Positions 48,559 through 58,481 of a stretch of 64,000 nt of DNA are shown here, in pieces. Within the stretch, counting starts at the first letter, position 1, and each line of letters begins with the position of its first letter. A program made the translations under genes and the position numbers. The notes under the pieces were generated by a model. It worked only from the letters and a program-made list of their open reading frames with translations. It did not search any database and had not been told where the DNA came from. Source of the DNA: Streptomyces actinomycinicus (GTDB lineage: Bacteria > Actinomycetota > Actinomycetes > Streptomycetales > Streptomycetaceae); the NCBI RefSeq assembly GCF_016741775.1, contig NZ_JAERRK010000001.1:62001-126000 (forward strand), in the 5' to 3' direction.

Positions 48559-49809
48559 TCAGTGCGGGGTGATCTGCACCGTCCAGGCTCCCGAGGCCGT
48601 CCGGTTCTCCACCTCCACCTTCACGTCGTCCCCCGGCACGGTGAAGCTCTCGCCGAGGCCGACCGGGGCGTCGGCCAGGGGCGGGTAGACCGAGTTCTCC
48701 CAGCAGGCGTCCGTGCGCGGGTGGGCGTCGACGACCTGGACGGGGCCGCCGCCGGACTGGGCGCCGCCCTGCACCCGGTAGACCAGGATTCCCTGCCGGC
48801 AGGACGCGCGGTCGTTGCCGGCCGCGCCGCGCGCCTCGAAGGCGAGGACTTCGTCCGGACCGGTGCGTACGACGGCCAGCTTGGCACCGTGCCCGAGGCC
48901 GAACGCGGGGGCGCCGGCCGCGCCCTGCACCGGGACGTTCGGGCCGGCGGCCAGCGGCTCCAGGGTGAGGCGGGTCGGCGAGGTGCCCCGCACGCAGACC
49001 ACCTGGCGCGGGTCCAGCCAGCCGAGCTTCCACTTGTGCCAGGCGAACAGGTCCGGCGAAAGGCCGAACTGGCTGCCCATCAGGTCCCAGTCGCCGACGT
49101 ACGTGTCCCAGTCGCCCTTGCCGTCCACCGGGCGGTGGTACAGGTCGGGCAGGTCGAAGACATGGCCGGTCTCATGGGCGAGGACCAGCCGGTCCGGCGG
49201 ATGGTGCTCGAACACGGTGACGACCCGGCGGACGTCCGTGCCGTCCAGGCGCAGGGGCGTGTCGAGGTTCACGACCTTGGTCGCGTCGGAGTCGACGCCG
49301 GGCGCGTCCGGGTCGGCGACGAAGTACACGACCGGGTAGCGCGAGAAGTCGACCTCCGGGTCGGCCGCGGCGAACGCGTCGCGCAGGTAGGCGGCCCGGT
49401 CCTCCTCGCTCCAGTCCCGCTTCATGGCGTACGCCGTCGACGGGTGCGGCATCCGCAGCCAGCGCTTCAGCGGGTGCGGGCGCAAGGTGAACCTGCCGTA
49501 GGAGGCCTGTTCGTAGAAGCGGCTGGTGGCCGGGAAGTGGTCCGCGGCCAGCTCGGCAGGGGTGGTGCGTGGGGTGGCGTCCGGGAAGGAGAGGAAGATC
49601 ATCACCGCGTCGAGCGTGCGGGCCGGCCGGGTGTAGGCGGCGTTCCAGGTGTCCACGCCCTCCGAATGGTGGACCTCGCTGCGGCGCAGCGCGCAGGGGG
49701 CCGGCGAGAAGGGCTCGGCGACGGACGGCCCGGTGAAGATCGAGGTTGCGGCCAGCGCCGACATCGTGGTGCACAAGGCGGCGGTGCTGCGCAGCTTGGC
49801 CACGGACAT
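48559..49809 (-). CDS. M6-like secreted zinc metalloprotease
   Basis: A 416-residue exported protein. After a signal peptide (residues about 8-31) comes the protease domain. The zinc site is LAHETGHVFDLPDLY (HExxH plus downstream Asp/Glu ligand) near residue 213. YVGDWDLMGSQFGLSPDLFAWH is typical of M6/immune-inhibitor-A-like proteases, and SFPDATPRTTPAELAADHF marks the start of the domain. The C-terminal beta-rich part may be a substrate-binding module. It diverges from the c-di-GMP gene. Confidence 0.8.
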   Translation of the reverse strand: MSVAKLRSTAALCTTMSALAATSIFTGPSVAEPFSPAPCALRRSEVHHSEGVDTWNAAYTRPARTLDAVMIFLSFPDATPRTTPAELAADHFPATSRFYEQASYGRFTLRPHPLKRWLRMPHPSTAYAMKRDWSEEDRAAYLRDAFAAADPEVDFSRYPVVYFVADPDAPGVDSDATKVVNLDTPLRLDGTDVRRVVTVFEHHPPDRLVLAHETGHVFDLPDLYHRPVDGKGDWDTYVGDWDLMGSQFGLSPDLFAWHKWKLGWLDPRQVVCVRGTSPTRLTLEPLAAGPNVPVQGAAGAPAFGLGHGAKLAVVRTGPDEVLAFEARGAAGNDRASCRQGILVYRVQGGAQSGGGPVQVVDAHPRTDACWENSVYPPLADAPVGLGESFTVPGDDVKVEVENRTASGAWTVQITPH

Positions 49810-50130
49810 GACCTCCGGATGCGGTTCACGGGACCCGCACCCAGATTGCTGGTCTCAGTCATGTTTTGCCCTGTTTGCCTGCACCAGAAGGGTGAGAGTG
49901 CCGTCACCCGGTACGGGCGGGCCGCGGCGTCCGACACCCCGAAACACTCACGGAACGTCACAACTGGTCGGTGGCTTGAAGAACCCGTCCAGGTGCGGGC
50001 AGAAACGATCTGTCAGATGCTGTGCTCCGTCCGGGAGACTGGAGAGTGGCTGGAAGGGCCCGGGGCCAGCCTCTATGATCGGCACACTTTCCGGCACGGA
50101 CAGAGATCGAGTGCACTGCGGGAGCAAGCG
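49810..50130. other. 321-base divergent intergenic region, no clear element
   Basis: It separates the protease and GGDEF-EAL genes and must carry both promoters. The only structure seen is a modest inverted repeat GGGTGA-N8-TCACCC (49890-49909). I could not find a convincing sigma-factor site or small gene. Confidence 0.4.
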
Positions 50131-51936
50131 GTGAGCGGAACGTCCGAAGGGCCGACGCCCGCGGCAGACCTCGACCGGTCAGCCGTTACAGACAGTGATT
50201 ACACCACCTACCACCGTGTCTTCACGACCGCCCCGCTCGCCATGGCCGTCGTGAACCCCGAGGGGCTCGTCGTCAGCGCCAACGCCGCCCTCGGCGAACT
50301 GCTCGGCAGCGATCCGGAGACCCTCACCGGACGGGTCGGCGCCGACCTCGTGGACCTCGCCTCGGACACCCGCAGCTGGCACGCCTACCGCGAGGTGCTG
50401 CGCGGCCGGCAGGCCCGCCTGCGCTGCACCCGCCGGCTCAAACACCCCGAGGGGCACTCGGTGTGGGTGCAGGTCACCGTCGCGCCGCTGGCCGGTGGCC
50501 GGCCGGGCGTACTGCTGTCGGTCACCGACGTCAGCGCCCGCCGCGAACTCCAGGCGCGGCTGCGGCACTTGCAGATGCACGACCCGGTGACCCGGCTGCC
50601 CAACCGCACCCTGTTCTTCGAACGCCTGACGGCCGCGCTGGAGGCCGAGTCGTACGAGCAGAGCGGCACCGGCCGGATCGGCCTGTGCTACCTCGACGTC
50701 GACGGCTTCAAGGCCGTCAACGACACCCTCGGCCACCGCTTCGGCGACCGGCTCCTCGCGGCCGTCGCCGAACGCCTGACCCGGGTCGCCGACGAGGCCG
50801 GGTACGCCCGCACCGCGACTCCCCTCGTGGCCAGGCTCGGTGGTGACGAGTTCGCCCTGCTGGTGGAGGACTCCACCGGCACCGAACAGCTCGCCGATCT
50901 CGCCGAGTCGGCGCTGAAGGCGCTGGAGGAACCCTTCGATCTGGCCGGACACCGGCTGTCGTTGACGGCGTCCATCGGGGTCGTCGAACGGCAGGCGGCG
51001 GGGACCACCGCGACCGGACTGATGCAGGCCGCGGACACCACCCTGTACTGGGCGAAAGCCGACGGCAAGGGCCGCTGGACCCTGTTCGACCCCGAGCGCA
51101 ACGCCCACCGCGTGACCCGCCAGGCCCTGTCCTCCACCCTCCGCCCCGCCATCGAGCGGGGCGAATTCGCCCTCGAGTACCAGCCGTTGGTCGGAATGGA
51201 GGACGGACGGCTCAGCGGGGTCGAGGCGTTGATCCGCTGGAATCATCCTCAGTTCGGCACACTGGCGCCGAATCGGTTCATCGGACTGGCCGAGGAGGAC
51301 GGTTCGATCGTGCAGCTCGGCCGCTGGGCGCTGGCCACCGCCTGCCGGCAGGCCCGCCGCTGGCAGCTGGACCACCCCGGTGAGCCGCCCATCTTCGTCA
51401 GCGTGAACGTGGCCGTGCGCCAGGTCTGGGACTCCGACCTGGTGGCGGACGTCGCCGAGACCCTGTCCGAGACCGGACTCGCCCCGCACCTGCTCCAGTT
51501 GGAGCTGACCGAGTCCGCCGTCATGGGCTCTGCGGGCCGGCCGCTCCAGGCCCTCCAGGCGCTCAGCGACATGGGCGTACGCATCGCCATCGACGACTTC
51601 GGCACCGGCTACTCGAACCTCGCCTACCTGAGCCGGCTGCCGGTGTCGGTCCTGAAGCTCGACGGCTCCTTCGTGCGCGGCTTCCAGTACGAGGGCGACA
51701 AGAAGGCGATCGCCCCCAACCCGGCCGACGAGGTCATCGTGGAGGCGATGATCCAGCTGGCCCACCGGCTCGGCCTCACGGTCACCGCCGAGTGCGTGGA
51801 GACCTCGGCCCAGGCCACCCGGCTGCGCCGGATCGGCTGCGACACCGGGCAGGGCTGGCTGTACTCCCGCCCGGTGTCGCCGGACCGTATCTCCGAACTG
51901 CTGGGGGCGCAGACCTACGCGGTCGGCAACCCGTAG
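50131..51936 (+). CDS. PAS-GGDEF-EAL cyclic-di-GMP protein
   Basis: A 601-residue soluble regulator. The PAS domain covers residues about 25-140 ([20 protein letters not shown]). The GGDEF domain has an intact active site [10 protein letters not shown] (near 235). The EAL domain has [20 protein letters not shown] (EAL near 365), VELTES-type sequence LELTESAV, and [14 protein letters not shown]. Both catalytic signatures are intact, so it could make and break c-di-GMP, which controls development in Streptomyces. GTG 50131 follows GGGAG. The 3' end overlaps the convergent LLM gene by 22 bases. Confidence 0.9.
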   Translation: MSGTSEGPTPAADLDRSAVTDSDYTTYHRVFTTAPLAMAVVNPEGLVVSANAALGELLGSDPETLTGRVGADLVDLASDTRSWHAYREVLRGRQARLRCTRRLKHPEGHSVWVQVTVAPLAGGRPGVLLSVTDVSARRELQARLRHLQMHDPVTRLPNRTLFFERLTAALEAESYEQSGTGRIGLCYLDVDGFKAVNDTLGHRFGDRLLAAVAERLTRVADEAGYARTATPLVARLGGDEFALLVEDSTGTEQLADLAESALKALEEPFDLAGHRLSLTASIGVVERQAAGTTATGLMQAADTTLYWAKADGKGRWTLFDPERNAHRVTRQALSSTLRPAIERGEFALEYQPLVGMEDGRLSGVEALIRWNHPQFGTLAPNRFIGLAEEDGSIVQLGRWALATACRQARRWQLDHPGEPPIFVSVNVAVRQVWDSDLVADVAETLSETGLAPHLLQLELTESAVMGSAGRPLQALQALSDMGVRIAIDDFGTGYSNLAYLSRLPVSVLKLDGSFVRGFQYEGDKKAIAPNPADEVIVEAMIQLAHRLGLTVTAECVETSAQATRLRRIGCDTGQGWLYSRPVSPDRISELLGAQTYAVGNP

Positions 51937-53012
51937 GCGTCCGCGATCAGTTCGTAGGAGCGCAGCCGCAGTTCACCGCGGTGGGCGTGGGAGACGAGCA
52001 TCAGCTCGTCGGCGCCGGTGCGCTTCTGCAGGTCGTCCAGGCCCGCGCGGACCTCGTCGGCCGTGCCGTGCACGATGTTGCTCGTCCAGGAGACGACGAA
52101 CTCCTCCTCCAGCGGGCTGAACTCGTGCCGCTCCGCCTCGGCCGGGTCGGGGAACAGGCCGGGGCGGCCGGTACGCAGCCGGAGCATGTTCAGCGCCATC
52201 GCCCGGGTCTGCCTGCGGGCCTCCCGCTCGTCGTCCGTGGCGAGGGCGGAGACGCCGATGAGGGCGTACGGCTCGTCGAGCACCGCGGAGGGGCGGAAGG
52301 TCTTCCGGTACAGGTCCAGGGCCGGGACGGTGTTCTGCGCCGAGAAGTGGTGCGCGAAGGCGAACGGCAGGCCGAGCGTGCCGGCCAGGCGGGCGCTGAA
52401 GCCGGAGGAGCCGAGCAGCCAGACCGGCGGCCGGTGCGGGGACTGAACACCGCCCGGCGCGGAGCCCTGCACGGGGCCCGGGATCGCGTGGATCCTCCGG
52501 TAGGGGTGCCCGTCGGGGAAGTCGTCGTCCAGGAACCGCAGGAGTTCCGCGAGCTGCTGCGGGAAGTCGTCGGCGCCCTCGTCGAGGGTCTCGGTGCGGC
52601 GCAGGGCCGCGGCCGTGGCGCCGTCCGTGCCCGGCGCCCGGCCGAGGCCCAGGTCGACCCGGCCCGGCGCCATCGCCTCCAGCGTGCCGAACTGCTCGGC
52701 GATCACCAGCGGGGCGTGGTTGGGCAGCATCACGCCGCCCGAGCCGAGCCGGATGCGGTCGGTGTGGGCGGCGAGGTGGGCGAGGATCACGGCGGGCGAT
52801 GAGGAGGCCACGCCGGGCATGGAGTGGTGCTCGGCGACCCAGTACCGGTGGAAGCCGCGGGACTCGGTGAACCGGGCCAGCGCGACGCTGGTGCGCAGGG
52901 CGTCGGTGGCGGTGCTGCCCGCGCCGACGGTCACCAGGTCCAGTACGGAGAGGGGGACGGGGGCGGTCCCGTGCGTCGTGCCCCGGATCTCGTCTGCGTC
53001 GGCTGCGGACAC
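51915..53012 (-). CDS. LLM-class flavin-dependent oxidoreductase
   Basis: A 365-residue luciferase-like monooxygenase of the MsnO8 type. [13 protein letters not shown] opens the barrel, then [60 protein letters not shown] and [20 protein letters not shown]. It uses reduced FMN, presumably F420-independent. The GTG 53012 start has GGAGG at 8 bases; an earlier GTG (53051) has none. Substrate unknown. Confidence 0.85.
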   Translation of the reverse strand: MSAADADEIRGTTHGTAPVPLSVLDLVTVGAGSTATDALRTSVALARFTESRGFHRYWVAEHHSMPGVASSSPAVILAHLAAHTDRIRLGSGGVMLPNHAPLVIAEQFGTLEAMAPGRVDLGLGRAPGTDGATAAALRRTETLDEGADDFPQQLAELLRFLDDDFPDGHPYRRIHAIPGPVQGSAPGGVQSPHRPPVWLLGSSGFSARLAGTLGLPFAFAHHFSAQNTVPALDLYRKTFRPSAVLDEPYALIGVSALATDDEREARRQTRAMALNMLRLRTGRPGLFPDPAEAERHEFSPLEEEFVVSWTSNIVHGTADEVRAGLDDLQKRTGADELMLVSHAHRGELRLRSYELIADAYGLPTA

Positions 53013-53111
53013 GGTGTGGGCCTCCAGGTTCCGGATGAACAGTCCTGCCACGCGTTAACTGGAGGCTGTCCCCGCTTATTCCCGGACCACACGGCCCCGG
53101 GGCGGACGGCG

Positions 53112-53351
53112 GGGTCATGGGTGCAAGGGCACTCGGTGTTCCGTGAGGTGGGCCAGGACCGCGTGGTTCGCCTCCCAGCCGTCCGGGGCTGCGGCCGTCG
53201 GCCGCCTCCGGCGGCGTGCCGGACTCCGTCCGGCGGATCGGGGGTGTGCTGGTGTTCTGCGGGGTGGGGGAGTGGGGGTCATGGGTGGAAGGGCACTCGG
53301 TGTTCCGTGAGGTGGGCCAGGACCGCGTGGTTCGCCTCCCAGCCGTCCGGG
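53112..53351. repeat. Duplicated 76-base 3' coding end of the helicase gene
   Basis: Bases 53112-53187 repeat 53276-53351 with a single mismatch at an offset of 164. The upstream (genic) copy encodes the last residues of the SF1 helicase; the second copy, beyond the stop, would encode the same tail (HRVPLHP instead of HRVPFHP). It looks like a tandem duplication that left a non-functional tail. Confidence 0.92.
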
Positions 53352-54616
53352 AACTTCGTCAGGGTGCCCAGCTGGACCGGTTCCGTGGACGGGTAGTCGT
53401 CCAGGAGGCCGGTCACGCCCGCGCGGCAGACCACGATGCAGGCGTGGCGGTGGCGGGAGGCCAGCACGCACAGGCGGCCGGTCTCCAGGTGGAACGCGGT
53501 GGCGTCGGGACGGCCGGAGAGCGGGTGCAGGACGACCGTGACGTCGTACTCGCGGCCCTGCAGCCGGTTCGCGGTGTCTACCGTCACGTCCGGCACACCC
53601 AGTTCGGTCAGGGCCGCGCGGATCGCCGCCGCCTGGTCGCGGTGGGCCGTGCCGACGGCGATGCGGTCGGCGGTCAGCGGCGCCGGGTCCGGTGAGCGTT
53701 CGGACGTCGCCGCGCCGCCCCTGTCCAGCAGACGGCGGACGACCGTCGCCACCGCCCGCACCGCCTCCGGGTCCGTGCGCGGGGTGTGCCGGGCGGGCAG
53801 CTCCAGCAGGCCCCAGCCGGAGTCCGCGGCCTCGTCGATCACCCGGTCGGGGCCGGAGCCGTCGGAGGGGACGGCGAAGCTCAGGCGGCGGTCGCCGTGG
53901 TCCGTGCCGCTGCGGAACGGGGTGTACGGGTAGAAGGCGTCCGAGACCAGCGGCGCCGCGGAGGCCGGCAGGCGCCAGGAGACCGGGAGGCGGTGCTGGG
54001 GGAGGTCCGGATTGTGGGCCAGGAGGGTGCTGACCGCGGACGCCGAGGGGTCGTACGACAGGCCTGCCCACTGCTCGCTGCCGACGATCGCGAATGGGTC
54101 CAGCTGCCCCGGGTCGCCCACGAACAGCGCCCGCTCGAACAGGCCGGCCACGGCCAGCAGGGAGTCCGAGCGCATCTGGTACGCCTCGTCCACGATCGCG
54201 TGCCGCCAGGGCTCGTCCACCTTCACGTGCGCCCACTTCGCGGCGGTGGACAGCACGACCGGCAGCCCGCCCAGGTCGGCCGCCTTCGCCGACGTGCGCA
54301 CCTGCGGCAGGTCGTCCAGCGCCTTGTCGTAGGGGTCGGTGTCGCTGCTGTGCAGCCGGCCGACCGGCAGGTCCGGATCCTTCTCGGCCAGCCGCAGGAC
54401 CAGGTCGTCGACCTGGGCGTTCGTCTGGGCCACCACCATCAGCGAGCGGCCCGCCCCGGCGAGTTCCAGGGCCGCGCGGACCACCAGCGTGGACTTGCCG
54501 GCACCGGGCGGGGAGTCCACGACGACGCCCCGCTCGCTGCCGTGCAGCGTGTCGTGCAGGATCGCGTCGGTGGCCCGGTCGGCCGCGGCCCCGGGCTCGA
54601 AGTCGACGGTCGTCAC
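53279..54616 (-). CDS. SF1 (UPF1/AAA-type) helicase, third gene of a nuclease-helicase operon
   Basis: A 445-residue ATPase. Walker A is DSPPGAGKSTLVVRAALELA, motif II is AIVDEAYQM, motif III is FVGDPGQLDPF, motif IV is PVSWRLPAS, motif V is DTANRLQGREYDVTVVLHPL and motif VI is LASRHRHACIVV. This set matches SF1B helicases. GTG 54616 overlaps the upstream gene's stop by GTGA. With the Fe-S nuclease two genes upstream it probably forms a DNA-processing complex analogous to AddAB or AdnAB, though it lacks a nuclease fusion. Confidence 0.85.
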   Translation of the reverse strand: MTTVDFEPGAAADRATDAILHDTLHGSERGVVVDSPPGAGKSTLVVRAALELAGAGRSLMVVAQTNAQVDDLVLRLAEKDPDLPVGRLHSSDTDPYDKALDDLPQVRTSAKAADLGGLPVVLSTAAKWAHVKVDEPWRHAIVDEAYQMRSDSLLAVAGLFERALFVGDPGQLDPFAIVGSEQWAGLSYDPSASAVSTLLAHNPDLPQHRLPVSWRLPASAAPLVSDAFYPYTPFRSGTDHGDRRLSFAVPSDGSGPDRVIDEAADSGWGLLELPARHTPRTDPEAVRAVATVVRRLLDRGGAATSERSPDPAPLTADRIAVGTAHRDQAAAIRAALTELGVPDVTVDTANRLQGREYDVTVVLHPLSGRPDATAFHLETGRLCVLASRHRHACIVVCRAGVTGLLDDYPSTEPVQLGTLTKFPDGWEANHAVLAHLTEHRVPFHP

Positions 54617-56202
54617 AGCACGTCCTCCTCGGTCACGGTGTCGGGGGCCTCGGCCGCGGGCTCGCCCGGCGGCCCGCCGTGCGTCCACGGCGTCTCCTCC
54701 GGGTCGGGCAGCTTCGCGCCGCCCCGCTGCTCGTGCTCGAAGAGCGTGAAGCAGATCCGGTCGCCCTTCTCCGGCACCGAGCCGGGCTCCGGCTCCTTGC
54801 CGCGGCCCATCTTGTCCAGGATCCGCAGCACCAGCACGTCGTCACCCTCATACCCGACGATCTCCGCCGACTGCGGCCTGCCGCCCAGCGAGCGGTACAC
54901 CCTCGCCCGCTCCGCCGCCTGCGGCCGGTCGTCGGTGCGGACCGTCACCAGCGGGCGCGGGCTCGGCCGCCTGCCCTCGCTGTACGCCATCACGGCATCG
55001 GTCACCTCGCCCGCGAACGCCTCCCCGGCCAGCCGCCGCCCGGCCATCACCAGCGGATCGTCCAGTGCCTCCTGCGCCTCCAGCCGGGCCTGCTCCCGCT
55101 CGCGCGTGGCCAGCTTGTTCGCCGCCGTCACCGCGTCGTCCCGGCGGGGCTGCGGGGGCTCGCCGGCCAGCACCCGGTCGCGGTGCCCGGTGAACGACCA
55201 CCGGTCCCGGGTCCAGCGCTCCTCGACGTGCGCCCCCTCGGGCAGCGTCCGCAGCAGGTCCAGGCCCCGCCACACCGCGTCCCAAGTGGGCCGGACACGG
55301 CTCTCGACCAGCTCGCGGACCGCCAGTTCGGCCCTGGTGAGCGCGGCGAGCCGGTCGTCGGCCTCCAGCGGGTCCTCGGCGGCGGCCAGCGCGGTGCGCG
55401 CCCGGTCGTAGCGCTCGATCGCCGGGGCCAGCAGCTTGTTGTCGAACGCCGGGTCGGTCGCGGGACCGGCCGGCGGGCACAGCAACTGCCCGTCCGCGTC
55501 CCGCTCCAGCTCGGCCCGGCGCGCGGCCTCGGCACCGGTGAGGCCCTCCGGCGGGTCGATCCAGGCCAGCAGCGCGCCCAGGTGCTGGTCCTCCAGCCCG
55601 GACTGGCCCGTCGCCCAGTGCCGGGACAGCACGTCGGTCAGGGCCAGCAGCAGCGAGGAGCCGGGCACCCGGGCCCGCTCGCCGTAGTGGGTCAGCCAGC
55701 GGCCGAGGAGGGGCACCCGGGGCGGCGCCGGGTAGGGCGCGTCCGGATCCTGCTCGGCGGTGCGCCGGAACCGCATCGAGCGGCCCAGCAGCCGTACCAG
55801 GTCCAGGCCCGCGCGGCTGGGCACGATCAGCTGGGGCGCGTCCGCGCACAGCTCGGCCTCGACCTTGACCCGCTTGCCGGTCTCCGGGTCCGTCTCGGTG
55901 CGCTCGGCCGCCTCCACCGACCCGGCGTGGGTGTCGATGCAGGGCAGGACCACGTCGGCCAGGTCGGCGAGGAACGTGAAGCGCAGGTCGCGGTCGCGGG
56001 GCTGCGGTACGACCAGCAGCCGGGGCCGGTCGCGGTCGGTGCCGACCAGCGCGCCGAGCGGGGCGCCGGTCTCGCCGGCCGTGACGAGCGGCACGAACAC
56101 CAGCGGCCGGTCGGACAGATGCCGGTGCCGGACGGTCGCCGTGGGCTGGGCCCGGCCGCTGCCGACGGCCTCCAGCCGGGCGAGGGTGGTGATCAGGGAC
56201 AC
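54613..56202 (-). CDS. Unknown protein between nuclease and helicase genes
   Basis: A 529-residue protein without a recognised domain. The first 150 residues are beta-rich (RPLVFVPLVTAGETGAPLGA, RLLVVPQPRDRDLRFTFLAD). The centre is helical with many Ala/Arg/Glu residues (LAALTRAELAVRELVESRVR). The end has an OB-like segment (SAEIVGYEGDDVLVLRILDK, KGDRICFTLFEHE). GTG 56202 overlaps the nuclease stop by 10 bases, and its own stop overlaps the helicase start. Strict coupling suggests a stoichiometric subunit. Confidence 0.6.
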   Translation of the reverse strand: MSLITTLARLEAVGSGRAQPTATVRHRHLSDRPLVFVPLVTAGETGAPLGALVGTDRDRPRLLVVPQPRDRDLRFTFLADLADVVLPCIDTHAGSVEAAERTETDPETGKRVKVEAELCADAPQLIVPSRAGLDLVRLLGRSMRFRRTAEQDPDAPYPAPPRVPLLGRWLTHYGERARVPGSSLLLALTDVLSRHWATGQSGLEDQHLGALLAWIDPPEGLTGAEAARRAELERDADGQLLCPPAGPATDPAFDNKLLAPAIERYDRARTALAAAEDPLEADDRLAALTRAELAVRELVESRVRPTWDAVWRGLDLLRTLPEGAHVEERWTRDRWSFTGHRDRVLAGEPPQPRRDDAVTAANKLATREREQARLEAQEALDDPLVMAGRRLAGEAFAGEVTDAVMAYSEGRRPSPRPLVTVRTDDRPQAAERARVYRSLGGRPQSAEIVGYEGDDVLVLRILDKMGRGKEPEPGSVPEKGDRICFTLFEHEQRGGAKLPDPEETPWTHGGPPGEPAAEAPDTVTEEDVL

Positions 56203-57389
56203 GGGGCCACCTCCGCGGCTGCCGCCAGTGCCTCGGCGCGCAGGGCCGCCGCCCGGCGCAGGGCGGCCACCGCCGGGTCGTCCGGGTCGTCCGGGTCGCC
56301 GGCCTCGCCGCGGGCCGCCGCGAGGACCTCCTCGACCGTGGCCAGTCCGCCGAGTTCGGCCCGCAGCGGCCGGCCGAGGCGGGTGACGGCGCCGGCCGCA
56401 CCGGCGCGTTCCCGGCAGTGGAAGGCCAGTTCGCAGGCGGACAGGCACTCGGGCGCGTACGTCGCCGGTACCGCCTCCACCGCCGCCGTCAGCTCCTCGG
56501 CGGGCCGGTCGGGTGCGAAACAGACACCCTCCGGCAGGGCGCCGGCGATCTCCTCGATGCGGGTGAGCCGGGCCAGCTGGCGTGCGGTGACCGCGCGTTG
56601 CTTGCGGATGTCCACGGCGGAGCCCGTGGCCAGGTTGGAGAAGTCCTTGGGGCACACCAGCAGGACGCGGTGGTGCACGCGCGGGGCGGGTTCGAGCCGC
56701 GCGGCCACGTTCTCCAGGGCCAGCACGTACACCGCGGCCTGCCGGGCCGCCGCGCCCACCTTCGCCGGGTCCGCGGCGCCGTCCACCATGGGGAAGGACT
56801 TGATCTCCACCACCGACCAGCTGCCGTCCGGGTGCACCACCACCGCGTCCGGCTCCAGGAAGGCGAGCGACCCGGCCACGTCCAGGGCGAGCATCGGATG
56901 GTCCAGCAGCGTCCAGCCGCCGGCCTGGACGGCCTCGCGCAGCGCCAGCGCCGTACGGGCCGTACGACCCTCCGGGCCGTGCGCGGTCAGGTCCGGCACG
57001 GCCGCCGCGGCGGGCGGTTCGGCACCCGGGTCGAGCCGGGCGTGCACCAGCCGCAGCAGCTCGGCACCGCCGTCCGCCTTCACGCGCGCCTCGAAGGCGT
57101 TGCCCCGGGTCAGCGCGAACTGGGACTGCCCGAAGCCGGACGGTGCGCCCAGCGCGGTCGCCAGCCGGGCCTTGTCCACCCCGGCGCCGTCCAGGATCGC
57201 CCGCCGGGCGCACCCGGGGTTGGCGGCGAGCGCCGCGAGGGCGCGCGCGTCCAGGGACTTGGCGGGTACGTCGGGGCCGCGCAGCTCAGCGAGCCGGTGC
57301 CGGAGCCCCTTCTCCCGCGTCGGAGGGGGAGGCGTCCGGTCCGGCCGCGGTGTCGAGCTGCGACTCGCGCTGCCGTGGAATTCGCTCAC
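56193..57389 (-). CDS. PD-(D/E)XK nuclease with probable Fe-S cluster (RecB/Cas4-like)
   Basis: A 398-residue protein. The nuclease motifs are GNAFEARV (helix with Glu), EPDAVVVHPDGSWSVVEIKS (D-x(n)-ExK) and a following ARQAAVYVLALE helix with the QxxxY pattern. Cysteines are Cys in NPGCARRAIL near residue 60 and ECLSACELAFHCRE near 330, spaced as in Cas4/AddB/Dna2-type 4Fe-4S nucleases. GTG 57389 is chosen; GTG 57413 or TTG 57419 are possible. The N-terminus overlaps the PAP2 gene by 104 bases. Confidence 0.75.
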   Translation of the reverse strand: MSEFHGSASRSSTPRPDRTPPPPTREKGLRHRLAELRGPDVPAKSLDARALAALAANPGCARRAILDGAGVDKARLATALGAPSGFGQSQFALTRGNAFEARVKADGGAELLRLVHARLDPGAEPPAAAAVPDLTAHGPEGRTARTALALREAVQAGGWTLLDHPMLALDVAGSLAFLEPDAVVVHPDGSWSVVEIKSFPMVDGAADPAKVGAAARQAAVYVLALENVAARLEPAPRVHHRVLLVCPKDFSNLATGSAVDIRKQRAVTARQLARLTRIEEIAGALPEGVCFAPDRPAEELTAAVEAVPATYAPECLSACELAFHCRERAGAAGAVTRLGRPLRAELGGLATVEEVLAAARGEAGDPDDPDDPAVAALRRAAALRAEALAAAAEVAPCP

Positions 57390-58230
57390 CCGCGGAAGTC
57401 TGGCATCCGGCACTGACAATCGGGGAACGCGTGCCGGCCGGGACCGGTGCCGTGGGCCGGAGTACCCGGGCCCGGACCAGGTCCACGACCCGCATCACCC
57501 GCGGCGCCAGCAAGTAGCCGACGCCCATCACGGCGACGCCCGCGACCGCGTCCAGGAAGTAGTGGTTGGCGGTGCCCATGACCACGAGCGCGGTCACCAG
57601 CGGGTAGACGACGGCGAACACCTTCGCCAGGCGCGTGCCGCCGTACCGCCACAGCATCACACCGCACCACAGCGCCCAGCCCACGTGCAGGCTCGGCATC
57701 GCCGCGTACTGGTTGGTCATGCCGCCCATGCCGCGCGGGGCACTGGCCTCGCCGCCCCACCAGCCGTAGTCGCTGTACTGCGCCATGCCGTCCACGAAGC
57801 CGTGGCCGGCGGAGAGCAGGCGGGGCGGGCAGGTCGGCAGCAGGGTGAAGCCGATCAGGCCCAGGAACGTGGACGTCATCAGCCAGGTGCGGGCCGCCCG
57901 GTAGTGCCGGGCACGCGCACGGAACAGCCAGACCAGCAGCACGGGTGTGACCAGGTAGTGCAGCGAGGCGTACCAGAAGTCGGCCGGCACGCCGATCCAC
58001 GCCTCGCGCGTGAACAGCCGGTTCAGCGGGTGCTCGGCGTCGAGGTGCAGGGCCTTCTCGATGCGCAGGATCGCCAGACCGTGGTCGACGGCGCTGCCGA
58101 CGTCACCGCGCGCGAGGAGCCGGCCGGCCGAGTAACAGCCGTAGACCAGCAGGATCAGCGGCAGCTCGGTCCACCAGCGCAGCCGGGATCGCGGGGTCAC
58201 CTCGGTGCCCGGTGTCTCGGTCTGCGGCAA
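57286..58230 (-). CDS. PAP2-family membrane phosphatase
   Basis: A 314-residue protein with six helices. The PAP2 motifs are visible in part: PSLHVGWALW (motif 2 with His) and ANHYFLDAVAGVAVMGVGYL (motif 3 with His). The first motif is RHYRAARTW with PTCPPRLL following, as in the inositol phosphorylceramide synthase-like branch. A TTG start at 58230 has a strong GGGGGAGGG 8 bases upstream. The polar C-terminal 60 residues share DNA with the nuclease N-terminus in another frame. Confidence 0.83.
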   Translation of the reverse strand: MPQTETPGTEVTPRSRLRWWTELPLILLVYGCYSAGRLLARGDVGSAVDHGLAILRIEKALHLDAEHPLNRLFTREAWIGVPADFWYASLHYLVTPVLLVWLFRARARHYRAARTWLMTSTFLGLIGFTLLPTCPPRLLSAGHGFVDGMAQYSDYGWWGGEASAPRGMGGMTNQYAAMPSLHVGWALWCGVMLWRYGGTRLAKVFAVVYPLVTALVVMGTANHYFLDAVAGVAVMGVGYLLAPRVMRVVDLVRARVLRPTAPVPAGTRSPIVSAGCQTSAGERIPRQRESQLDTAAGPDASPSDAGEGAPAPAR

Positions 58231-58481
58231 TCCGATCGCCCTCCCCCTTCTGCTGTGCGGCGCGCCCCGGCGGGCGACCGTGCCACTTTACGGTGTCCCC
58301 GTGCCGCCCATGACGGGCCCTGCCGGATCCCGCGCATCGGCGTTCAGCTCCGGAAGACGCCGGGAACGCCCGTCGGGTTGCCCGGGGCCGGGGTGCGCGA
58401 TGATGGAGGGACCCGCATCCGCTCGTCGTCCCCCGTTGTCCGTGGCGTCCCTGTGGCGTCACCCACCCGGAGAGGTCTCCC

